DNA from: Paenibacillus sp. FSL H3-0469
GTDB lineage: Bacteria > Bacillota > Bacilli > Paenibacillales > Paenibacillaceae
Direction of reading: 5' to 3'
NCBI RefSeq assembly: GCF_038051945.1
Contig: NZ_CP150302.1
Coordinates: 5,642,001-5,706,000, forward strand
DNA: 64,000 nt
Shown here in pieces: positions 8,287 to 17,336 of the stretch (position 1 is its first letter; every line of letters starts with the position of its first letter). A program made the position numbers and the translations under genes. The notes beneath the pieces are model-generated. The model did no database searches, was not told the origin of the DNA, and was given only the letters and a program-made list of their open reading frames with translations.

Positions 8287-9441
8287 GTGCGCATCAAGAA
8301 AATTCTGCTCTTATTCATGTCTTTATTCCTAATTATGGGGCTTGTGCAGGTCCCGGCTAACGCCAAAGCTACTAGCACTACACTTAAACTCGGAGTCAAC
8401 GATAAATTAAGTGCGATTGAAGCTGTCTCTGTGAAAGGCACCTATTATGTACCGCTGCGTGCACTTGCGGATGAGCTGAAATGGACCCTTACCGGCCTGA
8501 CGAACGGGATTCACGTAGCCGGCGGGACGGGTTCGCTTACCCTGCTGAGCAAGGACGGAGGTGCGGTGCTGAAGGACGGCACAACCGTGCCTATGGGCAC
8601 TTTTGTGCAGGACGGCAAACTCATGGCTCCGCTGAAGGTCAGCGGGTACCTCGGGTATAGCATTTCCTATGCGGGAGATAAATATTTACTTCGTGTGAAG
8701 GACGGCTCGGCGCAGCTTACTGATGCAGCGTTTACCGATAAATATGCTGCCGACCTGAAGCCGAAGGCTCCGGTGGCTCCAACGACTCCTGCCACTCCGG
8801 TCACTCCCGGTGAGCCGGGCAAACCGGGCCGGACCGTATATCTGACCTTCGACGACGGCCCGTCGGCAACAACTGGCGAACTGCTGGATATCCTGCACAA
8901 ATATGACGTACAGGCGACCTTCTTCATGCTGGGGAACAATATGAACCAGCATCCCGCCCAGGTGAAGCGGATTGCCAAGGAAGGCTATGGCTTAGCTCTG
9001 CATGGTGTGACCCACCGCCAGGAGAAGTTCTATGCTTCCCCGGCAGCGGCGCTTGCCGAGATGTCAGGGGCCAATGCAACGCTGAAGAAGCTGACCGGAG
9101 TCAGCACTACTCTGATCCGTACGCCATACGGAAGCAAGCCCTATTTCACCAAGTCCTTCCGCGATAAAGTCCTGACGCAGGGCTATCATCTCTGGGACTG
9201 GAATGTGGATTCCTATGACTGGAAATACAAACAGAACAGCGACAGAATCTATAACACCGTGATGGATCAGGTGAATAAGCTGAAGGCGTCCAAGACCAAT
9301 CCGGTCATTCTGATGCATGACCAGAAGGCTACACTCAAGGTGCTGCCGCGTATTCTGGAGAAGCTGAAGAAGGAAGGCTATACCTTCAAGCTCATTACAA
9401 AGGACATGGAGCCGCTCAATTTCTGGAAGGATAAACGCTGA
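8287..9441 (+). CDS. Secreted polysaccharide deacetylase with N-terminal stalk domain
   Basis: Extracellular metal-dependent N-deacetylase acting on peptidoglycan or chitin-like glycans. Signal peptide MRIKKILLLFMSLFLIMG ending at ANA. Then a copper-amine-oxidase-N-like domain (about 30-140), a Pro/Thr linker (about 155-178) and a NodB domain. NodB motifs present: TFDDGPS (metal Asp), HGVTHRQ (HxxxH), RTPYGSKP, WDWNVDSYDW and ILMHDQKAT. The start is GTG at 8287: an in-frame TTG 15 bp upstream is actually part of the Shine-Dalgarno TTGGAGA. Length 384 residues. Monocistronic, ended by the hairpin at 9462-9509. Substrate is not determined. Confidence 0.9.
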   Translation: MRIKKILLLFMSLFLIMGLVQVPANAKATSTTLKLGVNDKLSAIEAVSVKGTYYVPLRALADELKWTLTGLTNGIHVAGGTGSLTLLSKDGGAVLKDGTTVPMGTFVQDGKLMAPLKVSGYLGYSISYAGDKYLLRVKDGSAQLTDAAFTDKYAADLKPKAPVAPTTPATPVTPGEPGKPGRTVYLTFDDGPSATTGELLDILHKYDVQATFFMLGNNMNQHPAQVKRIAKEGYGLALHGVTHRQEKFYASPAAALAEMSGANATLKKLTGVSTTLIRTPYGSKPYFTKSFRDKVLTQGYHLWDWNVDSYDWKYKQNSDRIYNTVMDQVNKLKASKTNPVILMHDQKATLKVLPRILEKLKKEGYTFKLITKDMEPLNFWKDKR

Positions 9442-9461
9442 TTACTGCAATAGCAACAGCA

Positions 9462-9509
9462 AAGAGCAAGCCCGGGAGACAATCTGTTCCCGAAGGCTTG
9501 CTCTTTTTT
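9462..9509 (+). terminator. Rho-independent terminator after the deacetylase gene
   Basis: AAGAGCAAGCC (9462-9472) and GGCTTGCTCTTTTTT (9495-9509) pair perfectly with an inner CGGGA/TCCCG helix. Confidence 0.85.
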
Positions 9510-9537
9510 GCGAAAAAATGTATAGAAAACGCTGCTG

Positions 9538-10155
9538 TTACTTGTACAGATATTGCACCAGCATATGAACCAGCTCTGACTTCAGCCGGTCCACAGCGAT
9601 CCGCTGCGGCGAGAAGGAGATGAAGTCCACAATCGCGCTCACAGACTCGAACACAATGATTGATGCAGCCTCCGTATCTTCCGTCTTCAGTTCATCCTGT
9701 CCCATCTGAAGATAGGTCAGCGTCTTAAGACGGCCGGCCTCGTACTGGGCATCCATCAACTGCTTGATGGCCTCATCGCTGTGATACATAATGTTCAGAT
9801 CCTTGTGATACCCGATAAAAGCTTTGTGCGCGAGCAGAAGCGTGTCTATCAGATGCAGGATCAGGTCCGTGCGCTCAATCGTATTGAAATTAATCTCGGC
9901 CATCGACCGCTCGACCTCAGTCATCAGCTCATCTCCGTACATGTGGAGCACTTCAATGAACACGGCTCTTTTATCCACGAAATAGGAGTAGAAGCTCCCG
10001 GTCGACACCCCGGCCGCAGCTGCAATCTCCTTCGTGTTCGTCTGATGGAAACCCTTGTCTGAGAACAATTGCATTGCGGCCCGGATAATGGCTTCCTTCG
10101 TTCGTATACTTCGCTCCTGCTGCGGAGTTCTAATCTTGTCCTCTGTTTCACTCAT
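9538..10155 (-). CDS. TetR/AcrR-family repressor, divergent to MFS exporter
   Basis: DNA-binding regulator of 205 residues, typical TetR size. N-terminal helix-turn-helix (about 15-62) with the signature AAMQLFSDKGFHQTNTKEIA then AAAGVSTGSFYSYF. The C-terminal half is a variable all-helical ligand domain. A good promoter for this gene reads leftward: -35 TTGACA (10205-10210, complement) and -10 TACAAT (10182-10187), 17-bp spacing. Three GAAC-N4-GTTC inverted repeats lie in the shared spacer, so it probably represses both itself and the exporter gene, released by a drug or toxic ligand. The inducer is unknown. Confidence 0.9.
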   Translation of the reverse strand: MSETEDKIRTPQQERSIRTKEAIIRAAMQLFSDKGFHQTNTKEIAAAAGVSTGSFYSYFVDKRAVFIEVLHMYGDELMTEVERSMAEINFNTIERTDLILHLIDTLLLAHKAFIGYHKDLNIMYHSDEAIKQLMDAQYEAGRLKTLTYLQMGQDELKTEDTEAASIIVFESVSAIVDFISFSPQRIAVDRLKSELVHMLVQYLYK

Positions 10156-10181
10156 ATCGTAAGGTCCCCCTCATAGTACAA

Positions 10182-10293
10182 ATTGTAGTGGAGCGGTTTT
10201 ACGCTGTCAATAAAAGCTGAACTCAAGTTCATTTTCTGATTGACAAATATGAACTGTGGTTCATATAATCTGAATATGAACTCTATTTCATAT
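10182..10293. promoter_or_regulatory. Divergent promoters with three TetR-type operators
   Basis: Exporter promoter: TTGACA 10240-10245, 18 bp, TATAAT 10264-10269. Operator O2 is a perfect 20-bp inverted repeat ATATGAAC-TGTG-GTTCATAT at 10247-10266, lying between the -35 and -10. Operator O3, ATATGAAC-TCTA-TTTCATAT (10274-10293), has one mismatch and ends four bases before the Shine-Dalgarno. Operator O1, TGAAC-TCAA-GTTCA (10218-10231), sits just upstream of the regulator promoter (TTGACA/TACAAT on the complement, 10182-10210). All three share GAAC-N4-GTTC or a one-base variant. Confidence 0.75.
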
Positions 10294-10310
10294 TTCAGGA
10301 GATGAACAAG

Positions 10311-11759
10311 ATGGGGATTGGAATGCGCAGAGCTTTATCCTTTACGGCGATTGTGCTGGGCTTTTTCATGGCGCTGCTGGATACGACCATTATTAATATT
10401 GCCCTGCCGGAGATGACCCGCCAGTTCGGGGGGAGTGTGTCGCAGGTATCCTGGGTGATGAACGGCTATAACCTGGCATTCGCCGTATTCATCCTGACTG
10501 CCTCGCGTCTGGCCGATCAGTTCGGACGGAAGAAGGTGTTTATCATTGGCGTGGGGCTGTTCACACTGAGCTCCCTGCTGGCCGGACTCTCCACTTCCCT
10601 TGGCATGCTGATTCTGTTCAGGATCATTCAAGGCTTGGCGGGCGCCATTATTGTGCCGGTTACCATTCCGCTAAGCACCACTACCTTCCCCAAAGAAATG
10701 CACGGGCTGATTATAGGCATCTGGGGGGCCGTCTCGGGAGTGGCTGCAGCAAGCGGTCCGGCACTTGGCGGAATACTGACACAGAAGCTGAGCTGGGAGT
10801 GGATTTTTTTTGTGAACGTACCGCTTGGGCTGCTAAGTATAGGGCTGACGGCTATGTTCATTCAGGAGTCACGGGATGATTCAGCAGGGCGGTCCATAGA
10901 CTATGGCGGAATGCTGGGGATTACAGGAGGGATGTTCTGCATTACATATGCTCTGATTAAAGTGCAGGATTACGGCTGGAGCTCACGTATGTTCCTGGGG
11001 CTGATGGCTGCGGGGGTGCTGTTTTTGGTGTTCTTTTTTCTTACGCAGTCTAAGGGGAAGGAGCCGATGCTGCCCCTGTCCCTGCTGAAGATCAGGGCCT
11101 TCAACAGTACCTCGGTATCGATGATCGTACTTGGGGCGGCGCTGATGAATATTTCGCTGCTGACCTCCTTTTATCTGACCCGGGTGATGGGGGTACCGGA
11201 GCTGAAGGCAGGGCTGGTCCTCTCAACTATGGCTTTAGGCTCCATCGCCAGCTCGGCTGTATCCGGGCCGCTGTCTGCGAAATACGGCAGCAGTCTGTTC
11301 GCCGCAGCGGGAATGGTGCTGATTGGCGGTGCCACCTATTCCATGAGCGGACTTGAGGCCGATTCTACGCTGGGTGCGGTGATGCTCCGGCTTGCAGTGA
11401 CCGGCTTCGGCGTGGGGCTCTCGATGGCGCCTGTGATGTCATCGGCGATCCGGGTCGTTCCTGAAGATAAGGTAGGCATAGCCTCAGGGGTGACGAATAT
11501 GGCGAAGGCGCTGGGGAGTGTGCTTGGTGTGGCCATCATCGTCACTGTGCTCCAGCATAATACAATCCAAGAGCTGAGTGCGGTGAACTCCGCAGGCACA
11601 GAGGCCGGGACCGCGGCAATAAGACAGCAGCAGGCGGCTGTGGATGCGTTCAGTCAGACCTATAAGTTCGCAGGCTGCCTGCTGCTCCCGGGTATAGGCG
11701 CTGCCCTGTTCAGCGATGAACGCAGACAGCGGCGTAGCAGCAGCGTTCATGTTCAATAG
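10311..11759 (+). CDS. MFS multidrug exporter, DHA2 (14-TM) family
   Basis: Inner-membrane drug/proton antiporter. 482 residues from ATG 10311, chosen because AGGAG ends 9 bp before it; the earlier ATG at 10302 abuts that same AGGAG and cannot use it. DHA2 hallmarks: LDTTIINIALP in TM1 (motif D1), RLADQFGRKKVFIIG (motif A), and a TM5 stretch VSGVAAASGPALGGIL (motif C, antiporter). WEWIFFVNVPLG follows. About 14 hydrophobic segments. Transcribed from a promoter overlapped by TetR operators, so probably induced by its substrate. Substrate cannot be inferred. Confidence 0.92.
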   Translation: MGIGMRRALSFTAIVLGFFMALLDTTIINIALPEMTRQFGGSVSQVSWVMNGYNLAFAVFILTASRLADQFGRKKVFIIGVGLFTLSSLLAGLSTSLGMLILFRIIQGLAGAIIVPVTIPLSTTTFPKEMHGLIIGIWGAVSGVAAASGPALGGILTQKLSWEWIFFVNVPLGLLSIGLTAMFIQESRDDSAGRSIDYGGMLGITGGMFCITYALIKVQDYGWSSRMFLGLMAAGVLFLVFFFLTQSKGKEPMLPLSLLKIRAFNSTSVSMIVLGAALMNISLLTSFYLTRVMGVPELKAGLVLSTMALGSIASSAVSGPLSAKYGSSLFAAAGMVLIGGATYSMSGLEADSTLGAVMLRLAVTGFGVGLSMAPVMSSAIRVVPEDKVGIASGVTNMAKALGSVLGVAIIVTVLQHNTIQELSAVNSAGTEAGTAAIRQQQAAVDAFSQTYKFAGCLLLPGIGAALFSDERRQRRSSSVHVQ

Positions 11760-11779
11760 AACAGTCCCGCTAAGCAATC

Positions 11780-11821
11780 ATAACCCCCCATCTGTCCAGG
11801 GTAGGCAGGCGGGGGTTATTT
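11780..11821 (+). terminator. Probable terminator after the exporter gene
   Basis: ATAACCCCC (11780-11788) pairs with GGGGGTTAT (11811-11819). Only a short T-run (TTT) follows, so efficiency is uncertain. Confidence 0.55.
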
Positions 11822-11860
11822 GCGTGATACGTTAAAACTAGACAAAGTAAAAGTTAATGA

Positions 11861-11902
11861 TTGACATTAACCTTCAACTGTATTAATAATAGTAGTACAG
11901 TT
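11861..11902 (+). promoter_or_regulatory. Promoter and palindromic operator of the GntR/ABC operon
   Basis: TTGACA at 11861-11866 and a weak -10 TAATAA at 11884-11889 (17-bp spacing). An inverted repeat AACTGTA (11876-11882) / TACAGTT (11896-11902) with 13-bp spacer straddles the -10. YtrA-type GntR regulators are encoded first in the operon they control, so autoregulation through this site is likely. Confidence 0.55.
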
Positions 11903-11951
11903 AATACACTATGATACAGCAGCCGGAGTATCAGATGAAAGGAGGACTGTC

Positions 11952-12341
11952 ATGTTCGAGTTGGATGTACGCAGCCGCAAGCCGATCTATGAGCAGCTGA
12001 CCGACAAGGTCAAAGAGATGATTATGCACGGGATTCTGCGGGCGGATGAACAGCTGCCTTCGGTAAGAGCGTTATCCTCACAGCTCACGGTGAACCCCAA
12101 TACGATCCAAAAGGCTTACCGGGAGCTGGAGCGTGAGGGATATATCTATTCGCTGCAGGGCAAGGGAAACTTCGTAGCCGCCATGCAGCAGGAGCACAAC
12201 GAGAGCAAGCGGGCAGAGCTGAAGACAGAGCTGCTGCGGCTGATGGCGGAGGCGGTCTATCTCGGATTTACGGAGAGCGAGATCAGTGCCTTGTACCGCC
12301 AGTCGCTGGATCAGAGAAGAGAGGGGAACAGCCATGATTGA
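11952..12341 (+). CDS. GntR-family regulator, YtrA subfamily
   Basis: Short GntR repressor of 129 residues: winged HTH (about 8-75) with PIYEQLTDKVKEMIMHGIL then LPSVRALSSQLTVNPNTIQK, followed by only a short dimerisation tail, the YtrA type. AGGAGGACTGTC precedes the ATG. The stop overlaps the next gene (ABC ATPase) by 8 bp. By family precedent it represses the ABC genes that follow and responds to cell-envelope or nutrient signals; the ligand is unknown. Confidence 0.9.
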   Translation: MFELDVRSRKPIYEQLTDKVKEMIMHGILRADEQLPSVRALSSQLTVNPNTIQKAYRELEREGYIYSLQGKGNFVAAMQQEHNESKRAELKTELLRLMAEAVYLGFTESEISALYRQSLDQRREGNSHD

Positions 12342-13236
12342 GATACGCGGGGTCAACAAGATTTTTCAGGGGGATAAGGCGGTTGACAATCTGTCGCTGA
12401 CTGTACATAAAGGCGCTATTTACGGATTGCTGGGATCTAACGGGGCAGGCAAGACCACGCTTCTTAAGATGCTTGCCGGGATTTACAGTCCTGATGCAGG
12501 CACGGTCAAGCTTGGCGGACAGCCAGTCTACGAGTCGCCGGAAGTGAAGCGCAGAATGATCTTCATGCAGGACAGCCCGTACTTCTTCCCCCAGGCGACC
12601 ATCCGGAGTATGGCAGCCTTCTACAAGTCCATCTACCCGGAATGGAGCCAGAAGCGCTATGACGAGCTGCTTGCCATGTTCCGGCTTGATCCCCGGCGCA
12701 AGCTCAGCCGCTTCTCCAAGGGGATGCAGCGCCAGGCAGCCCTTCTGCTTGCGCTTAGCTGCAGGCCGGAGGTGCTGATCATGGACGAGCCGATTGACGG
12801 GCTTGACCCGGTGATGCGCCGCCAGATCAAGAATCTCCTGTTCCAGGAGGTCGCCGAGCGTGAGCTTACGGTGTTGATCTCCTCGCATAATCTGCGCGAG
12901 ATTGAGGATCTGTGCGATCATGTCGGCATTATGCATGAAGGGCGGATGCTGGTTGAGAAGGATCTGGATGATCTGAAGTCGGACACGCATAAGGTACAGG
13001 TCGCGTTCCGTGATGAACGCCATGCGGCTGCGCTGGAATCCATCCTGCAAATCCTCCACCGGGAGGAGCGGGGAAGTGTCAGGCTGTATATTGTCAAAGG
13101 TGAGCGGGAACGAATCAGCCAGGCCTTCCATGTCTATGATCCGTATGTATTCGATCTGCTGCCGCTGACGCTGGAGGAAATCTTTATTTATGAAATGGGA
13201 GGTGCCGGTTATGACGTACAGCCGATTATTCTGTAA
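12334..13236 (+). CDS. ABC transporter ATPase of a YtrA-type operon
   Basis: ATP-binding subunit, 300 residues. Walker A GSNGAGKTT, Q-loop FMQDSP, a degenerate signature region LSRFSKGMQRQ in place of LSGGQ, Walker B LLALSCRPEVLIMDEP, H-loop LISSHNLREIEDL. Start ATG 12334 overlaps the regulator gene and follows AGGGG; the frame is open further upstream but inside the regulator. The C-terminal ~80 residues form the extension common in drug or bacitracin-type exporters. Its 3' end overlaps the permease gene by 26 bp, so the two are translationally coupled. Confidence 0.9.
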   Translation: MIEIRGVNKIFQGDKAVDNLSLTVHKGAIYGLLGSNGAGKTTLLKMLAGIYSPDAGTVKLGGQPVYESPEVKRRMIFMQDSPYFFPQATIRSMAAFYKSIYPEWSQKRYDELLAMFRLDPRRKLSRFSKGMQRQAALLLALSCRPEVLIMDEPIDGLDPVMRRQIKNLLFQEVAERELTVLISSHNLREIEDLCDHVGIMHEGRMLVEKDLDDLKSDTHKVQVAFRDERHAAALESILQILHREERGSVRLYIVKGERERISQAFHVYDPYVFDLLPLTLEEIFIYEMGGAGYDVQPIIL

Positions 13237-15217
13237 CGCCAGCCTGATCCGTCAGAACCTGCGCCAGCATGGGTGGATTGGAATTCTGTATACGCTGGTG
13301 CTGTTATGTCTCATTCCGCTGCAAATGTTCACTTATAGTGATCTGACCGGGGAGCGCGTGCAGATTAGCAGCCTGCTCAACCTGGGTGCTGATATAGCGC
13401 CTGTCATTATGGCTTTTCCGGCGATTGCCGGGCTGTTCCTGTCCCGTTATCTGCAGGCCAGAATGGCCTCGGATCTGATGCACAGCCTCCCGCTGCGCCG
13501 CTCGCATCTGCTGTCTTCCCACATGCTTAGCGGCTTGCTTCTGCTGCTGCCGCCGATATGGATCACGGGTGCGATTACAGCTCTGGTTCAGCCTTTGAGC
13601 GGCAATATGTACATCTACCATATATCATACGTCTGGGATTGGTGTCTGATCCTCACGGTGCTGAACCTATTCCTGTTTGTTTTCACTATGTTTGTGGGGA
13701 TATGTACAGGGCAGACCATTCTTCAGGGTGTAGCGGTCTTCATTCTGCTGCTGCTGCCGTCGGCTCTTCTGGAGTTTATCAATGTGCATCTGAATCGTTA
13801 TCTGTATGGCTACTTGAACGGGTCCGGACTGCCGAGTCTTTCTAATAAAGCTTGGTCGCCAATTCTGCGGATGATGGATATGTCCTATACGATTTTCAGC
13901 TATAAGGAGCTGTGGGTCTATGGCCTTCTAACCGCTGTGTTCCTGGCGTTGTGCTTCGTACTGTACCCTAAGCGTCATAGCGAGAAGGCCGGACATGCGG
14001 TAGCCTTCACCTACTTCGATCCGCTGTTCAAAGCGGGAGTGATGCTGTGCAGTATGCTTGTGGCTCTTGCCTATATTGGCGGCGACAAGCAGGGGGCGGG
14101 CTGGATTATCGGCAGCGTCCTGGCCGGAGGGCTGATCGGCTATCTTGCCGCAGAGATGGTACTCCGCAAAAGCTGGCATATCCTAACCCGCAGGCTGCCG
14201 CTTGAATTCGCTCTGTACAGCGCACTGCTTGGTCTGCTGCTCTATGTTCCTGTATCCGGTTTAACCGGATATGAGAACCGGGTTCCGGCGGGTGATAAGG
14301 TGGCTGCGGTATTCGCCGGAGGCAATTATGAGCAATTAACACAGCCGCAGGGGGATGAGAACTCCAAAGTCCTGGTCGATGATATCCGGTCCAAAGACCC
14401 GAAGTATATCGAAGCGGTAACCGCACTGCACCGGGCTGTCGTCACGGCGAGACCGGAACAGCAGAGGAATGTGTGGGACGACAGCTACTCTTCACGGGTC
14501 CGCTTCGTACTGTCTTACCAGTTGAAGAACGGAAGGACGCTGCAGCGGATGTATTTGGTTCCGCGGGCAGGCTTCGAGCCGGAGCTGAAGGCGGTTATGG
14601 AGCATGCAGATTACAAGCGCGAGCGCTACCAGACTTACCGGATGAAGGAGAATGTGGAGAGCATCTGGCTCGGGAACCTGAACAAGGCGGTCACTATTTC
14701 CGACCCGCAGGAGGTTCAGGAGTTCAAGGACATTCTAACTCGGGAAATACTGAATATGTCCTACGAGGATCAGTTTTCGGATCAGCGGGCACGGGCTGCT
14801 ATCCGTGTTAGACTTAAGCCGGATCAATACGGAAACAGCGTCAATTATTCCTATGACTGGTTCCCCTCCTATCAGGAGCTGGGGGCTTGGCTGGAACAGA
14901 AGGGCTATGCCGCCAAAATCAAAATTACTGCAGCGGATGTCGTATCCGCCGAGATGTTCAGGGATATCCATCACAGCGAGCTGCCTTCCGGGATGAGGTA
15001 TGATCCCGAGACCCGGATGAACTTAGCCCGAAATGAGAGCCGGCTAGTCGAGATTACAGACAAAACCCTGATTAACGGCATTCTGGAGCACCGGCGCAAT
15101 TTCACCCGCGAAGAGGGGAAAGTTGTGGTGAGAATGAAGTATAAGGAAGGAACGATTAATTTTATTTCGCTGGAGGAGCAGGAGATGTCTCCGGCGCTGA
15201 AGGCGCTTCTGCCTTAG
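13211..15217 (+). CDS. ABC transporter permease with large C-terminal extracytoplasmic-like domain
   Basis: Membrane partner of the preceding ATPase. 668 residues from ATG 13211 (GGGAGGTG 7 bp before it), preferred over ATG 13190. The first ~350 residues hold about 10-12 hydrophobic segments (for example LLHSHMLSGLL-like helices around 95-120 and LILTVLNLFLFVFTMFVGI). Residues ~360-668 are hydrophilic, rich in charged residues, resembling the C-terminal domain (DUF6449-like) found in such permeases. The substrate is unknown. The terminator at 15251-15296 ends the operon. Confidence 0.8.
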   Translation: MTYSRLFCNASLIRQNLRQHGWIGILYTLVLLCLIPLQMFTYSDLTGERVQISSLLNLGADIAPVIMAFPAIAGLFLSRYLQARMASDLMHSLPLRRSHLLSSHMLSGLLLLLPPIWITGAITALVQPLSGNMYIYHISYVWDWCLILTVLNLFLFVFTMFVGICTGQTILQGVAVFILLLLPSALLEFINVHLNRYLYGYLNGSGLPSLSNKAWSPILRMMDMSYTIFSYKELWVYGLLTAVFLALCFVLYPKRHSEKAGHAVAFTYFDPLFKAGVMLCSMLVALAYIGGDKQGAGWIIGSVLAGGLIGYLAAEMVLRKSWHILTRRLPLEFALYSALLGLLLYVPVSGLTGYENRVPAGDKVAAVFAGGNYEQLTQPQGDENSKVLVDDIRSKDPKYIEAVTALHRAVVTARPEQQRNVWDDSYSSRVRFVLSYQLKNGRTLQRMYLVPRAGFEPELKAVMEHADYKRERYQTYRMKENVESIWLGNLNKAVTISDPQEVQEFKDILTREILNMSYEDQFSDQRARAAIRVRLKPDQYGNSVNYSYDWFPSYQELGAWLEQKGYAAKIKITAADVVSAEMFRDIHHSELPSGMRYDPETRMNLARNESRLVEITDKTLINGILEHRRNFTREEGKVVVRMKYKEGTINFISLEEQEMSPALKALLP

Positions 15218-15250
15218 GCTGCTCATGTTGGAGTAAGCCGGTAGTATGCG

Positions 15251-15296
15251 ATTCCCCCGTTAATGGATGTATGTCCGTTAATGGGGGATTTTTTTG
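15251..15296 (+). terminator. Rho-independent terminator after ABC operon
   Basis: ATTCCCCCGTTAATGGA (15251-15267) pairs with TCCGTTAATGGGGGATT (15274-15290), followed by T-rich TTTTTTT. G-T wobbles occur inside the stem. Confidence 0.85.
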
Positions 15297-15418
15297 TTTG
15301 GCCCGAATGTTGCTTCAGGTGTGCCTGATGACATAGCATGGGTATATTAAGAATAAGTTGGCGCAATTATGCGTACAAAGGCGCGCCATGCGGCTGTGAT
15401 CGGTAAGGAGGGATAAGC

Positions 15419-15940
15419 ATGGAAGAGGTACGGGATCATCTGGATCACGGACTCCAGATTGTCTTCATCGGATTCAACCCCAGCATCCGCTCAGGGGAAT
15501 TGGGGCATCACTACGCCAATCCGCGAAATAATTTCTGGCGTATTCTGCATAAGTCCGGTCTGACGCCGCGGTTATATGAGGCCTCCGAGGACGGGGAGCT
15601 GCTGAAGCTGGGGTACGGCTTCACCAACATCGTCGCCCGCCCCACCGTAGGCGCTGAAGATATCACCCGGGAGGAGTACGCCAAGGGCCGTGAGCTCCTG
15701 CGGGCCAAGCTGGAGGAATACCGCCCGGAGATTGCCTGCTTTGTCGGCAAGGGCGTGTACACAGAATTCAGCCGCAGAACTACAGCCGCCTGGGGCTTCC
15801 AGGAAGGCATTGCTCCGGTGGTGGACGGAGTCCGGGAGTTCGTTGCTCCATCCTCCAGCGGCCTGGTCCGCATGCCGATGCCGGAGATCATCGGAATCTA
15901 CTCGCAGCTGCGTGACTTTACGGGGGAGCAGGAGCCTTGA
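15419..15940 (+). CDS. mug: Mismatch-specific uracil/thymine-DNA glycosylase (Mug/TDG family)
   Basis: Base-excision repair enzyme removing uracil or ethenocytosine from mismatches. 173 residues, like E. coli Mug. Catalytic motif GFNPSIRSGELGHHYANPRN near the N terminus (family GxNPS with the NP-type Asn), central NIVARPT, and the late insertion motif region APSSSGLVRM. AAGGAGGGATAAGC precedes the ATG. Downstream is the 51-bp hairpin array interrupted by an insertion sequence. No operon partner. Confidence 0.9.
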   Translation: MEEVRDHLDHGLQIVFIGFNPSIRSGELGHHYANPRNNFWRILHKSGLTPRLYEASEDGELLKLGYGFTNIVARPTVGAEDITREEYAKGRELLRAKLEEYRPEIACFVGKGVYTEFSRRTTAAWGFQEGIAPVVDGVREFVAPSSSGLVRMPMPEIIGIYSQLRDFTGEQEP

Positions 15941-15977
15941 AGCCGGGCCCGGGATCTGGTACATGGGTAACCGGCTT

Positions 15978-16026
15978 AAATGTATGCGGAAAACAGCATA
16001 CATTTGTTGGCACGCAAGCATGTGGC
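15978..16026. repeat. 51-bp hairpin array I, first unit (left of the IS)
   Basis: AAATGTATGC (15978-15987) - GGAAAACA - GCATACATTT (15996-16005) is a perfect 10-bp-stem hairpin. It is followed by a 25-base linker ending CATGTGGC (16019-16026), which is the left copy of the IS target duplication. Removing the IS and one duplication places this unit exactly 51 bp before the next. Confidence 0.9.
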
Positions 16027-16093
16027 GGTAGCGTCAAGAAGTTTGTGTAAAAGAGTAGAAGTACCTCCCCCGGGTTACGGGTTGGGATGTAGT

Positions 16094-16130
16094 GTTTCTG
16101 GGGGGAGAGGGAACCCCGACCCCCAGAAAC
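16094..16130. terminator. Subterminal hairpin inside the IS
   Basis: GTTTCTGGGGG (16094-16104) pairs perfectly with CCCCCAGAAAC (16120-16130). It lies 13 bp past the transposase stop and could terminate its transcript or block transcription into the element. There is no long T-run. Confidence 0.45.
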
Positions 16131-16142
16131 TGGATTTCTCTG

Positions 16143-17336
16143 CTATGCCTCTTCCGGTGTGGGCAAAGAGGGGTAGCGTGTTTCGAATAGCTCTTTTAGC
16201 TTCTTTTTAACGGCATCCACTCCAAAGCCTTGGGCGACCCGCCCTGCATGACGTTCATTGTATTCCAGCATCTCCAGGTACACGATTTTCTCTGCCGCAT
16301 CCATGTTTGTCAGACTGTTCATCGGTTTCAGACGCTTGCGGATTTCCTTGTTCATCCGCTCGATGGGGTTCGACGTGTAGATCGCTTTACGGATCGACAG
16401 CGGATAGTTGTAGAACGTTAGGAGTGTGGATAACTGTTCCTCCCAGGACCTCATTTCCTTCGGATACAGCTTGTTCCACTTCGCTTTGACCGTATCAAAG
16501 TTAGCCCGGGCTACCACTTCATCCGGTGCCGTATATACGGTTTTCAACGCCTCCATGACATCGGTTTTGTGCTCCACCCGAATTTTATGAAACGTGGCCC
16601 GCACTTTGTGCACTACGCAATGCTGTACATCCGCCTGAGGATAGGTCTCTTTAAACGCCGCATCCAGTCCCGGTAGCCCGTCAAACACACCCAGCAGGAC
16701 TTCCTGCGCTCCGCGTTCGTACAGGTCTTTAAGTACCTCCCGCCAGCCATTCGAACTCTCTTGGCCACCCACGTAGAACCCGAGAATTTGACGCTGTCCC
16801 TCCTCGTCAATTCCCATCGCAAAGTAGACCACTTCACCACGAACCGTGCCCCGTTTCAGCTTCACGTACAGCCCATCTAAATAGATCACAGAGTACCGTT
16901 TGCTCAGTGGCCGCTTTTGCCACTGGTGGATATCGTCCAGCACTGTAGCCGTAATATTGCTGATCGTGGTGGGGGAGTAGTGGCTGCCAAACATACTTTC
17001 AATGAACCGGGCCACATCCCGCGTACCCATGCCCGATTTATACATTTGGATGACGGCCTCTTCTAACCATCCGTCCCGCCGCTGGTACGGCTCAAACAAC
17101 TGCGTCTGGAAAAGGCTTTGGCGGTCCCGGGGCACCTGAAGATCCTCGATATGGCCGTATTTCGTGTGTAAATCTCGCGTATAGTAGCCGTTGCGACTAT
17201 TGCTGGCACCGGCTTCTTCACTGTCCATAAACCCCTGGATTTCGGCGCGCAACAGGCGTTCCATGTTGTCTTTCACAAAATCTTTAACAAGTTTTTCAAA
17301 TAGATTATTCAGCGAACTTTCGGGTAAAATATTCAT
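16143..17336 (-). CDS. IS256-family (Mutator-type) transposase
   Basis: DDE transposase of 397 residues, full length for the family, with no frameshift. Start ATG 17336 follows AAGGAGGAACCC; an upstream in-frame start would add an atypical 29 residues. Seen: N-terminal LVKDFVKDNMERLLRAEIQGF, VPRDRQSLFQTQLFEPYQRR, first Asp in VIYLDGLYVKL, second Asp in LGVFDGLPGL followed by QHCVVHKVR, and third acidic residue in SNPIERMNKEIRKR. All three catalytic positions are intact, so the element may still be mobile. Confidence 0.95.
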   Translation of the reverse strand: MNILPESSLNNLFEKLVKDFVKDNMERLLRAEIQGFMDSEEAGASNSRNGYYTRDLHTKYGHIEDLQVPRDRQSLFQTQLFEPYQRRDGWLEEAVIQMYKSGMGTRDVARFIESMFGSHYSPTTISNITATVLDDIHQWQKRPLSKRYSVIYLDGLYVKLKRGTVRGEVVYFAMGIDEEGQRQILGFYVGGQESSNGWREVLKDLYERGAQEVLLGVFDGLPGLDAAFKETYPQADVQHCVVHKVRATFHKIRVEHKTDVMEALKTVYTAPDEVVARANFDTVKAKWNKLYPKEMRSWEEQLSTLLTFYNYPLSIRKAIYTSNPIERMNKEIRKRLKPMNSLTNMDAAEKIVYLEMLEYNERHAGRVAQGFGVDAVKKKLKELFETRYPSLPTPEEA

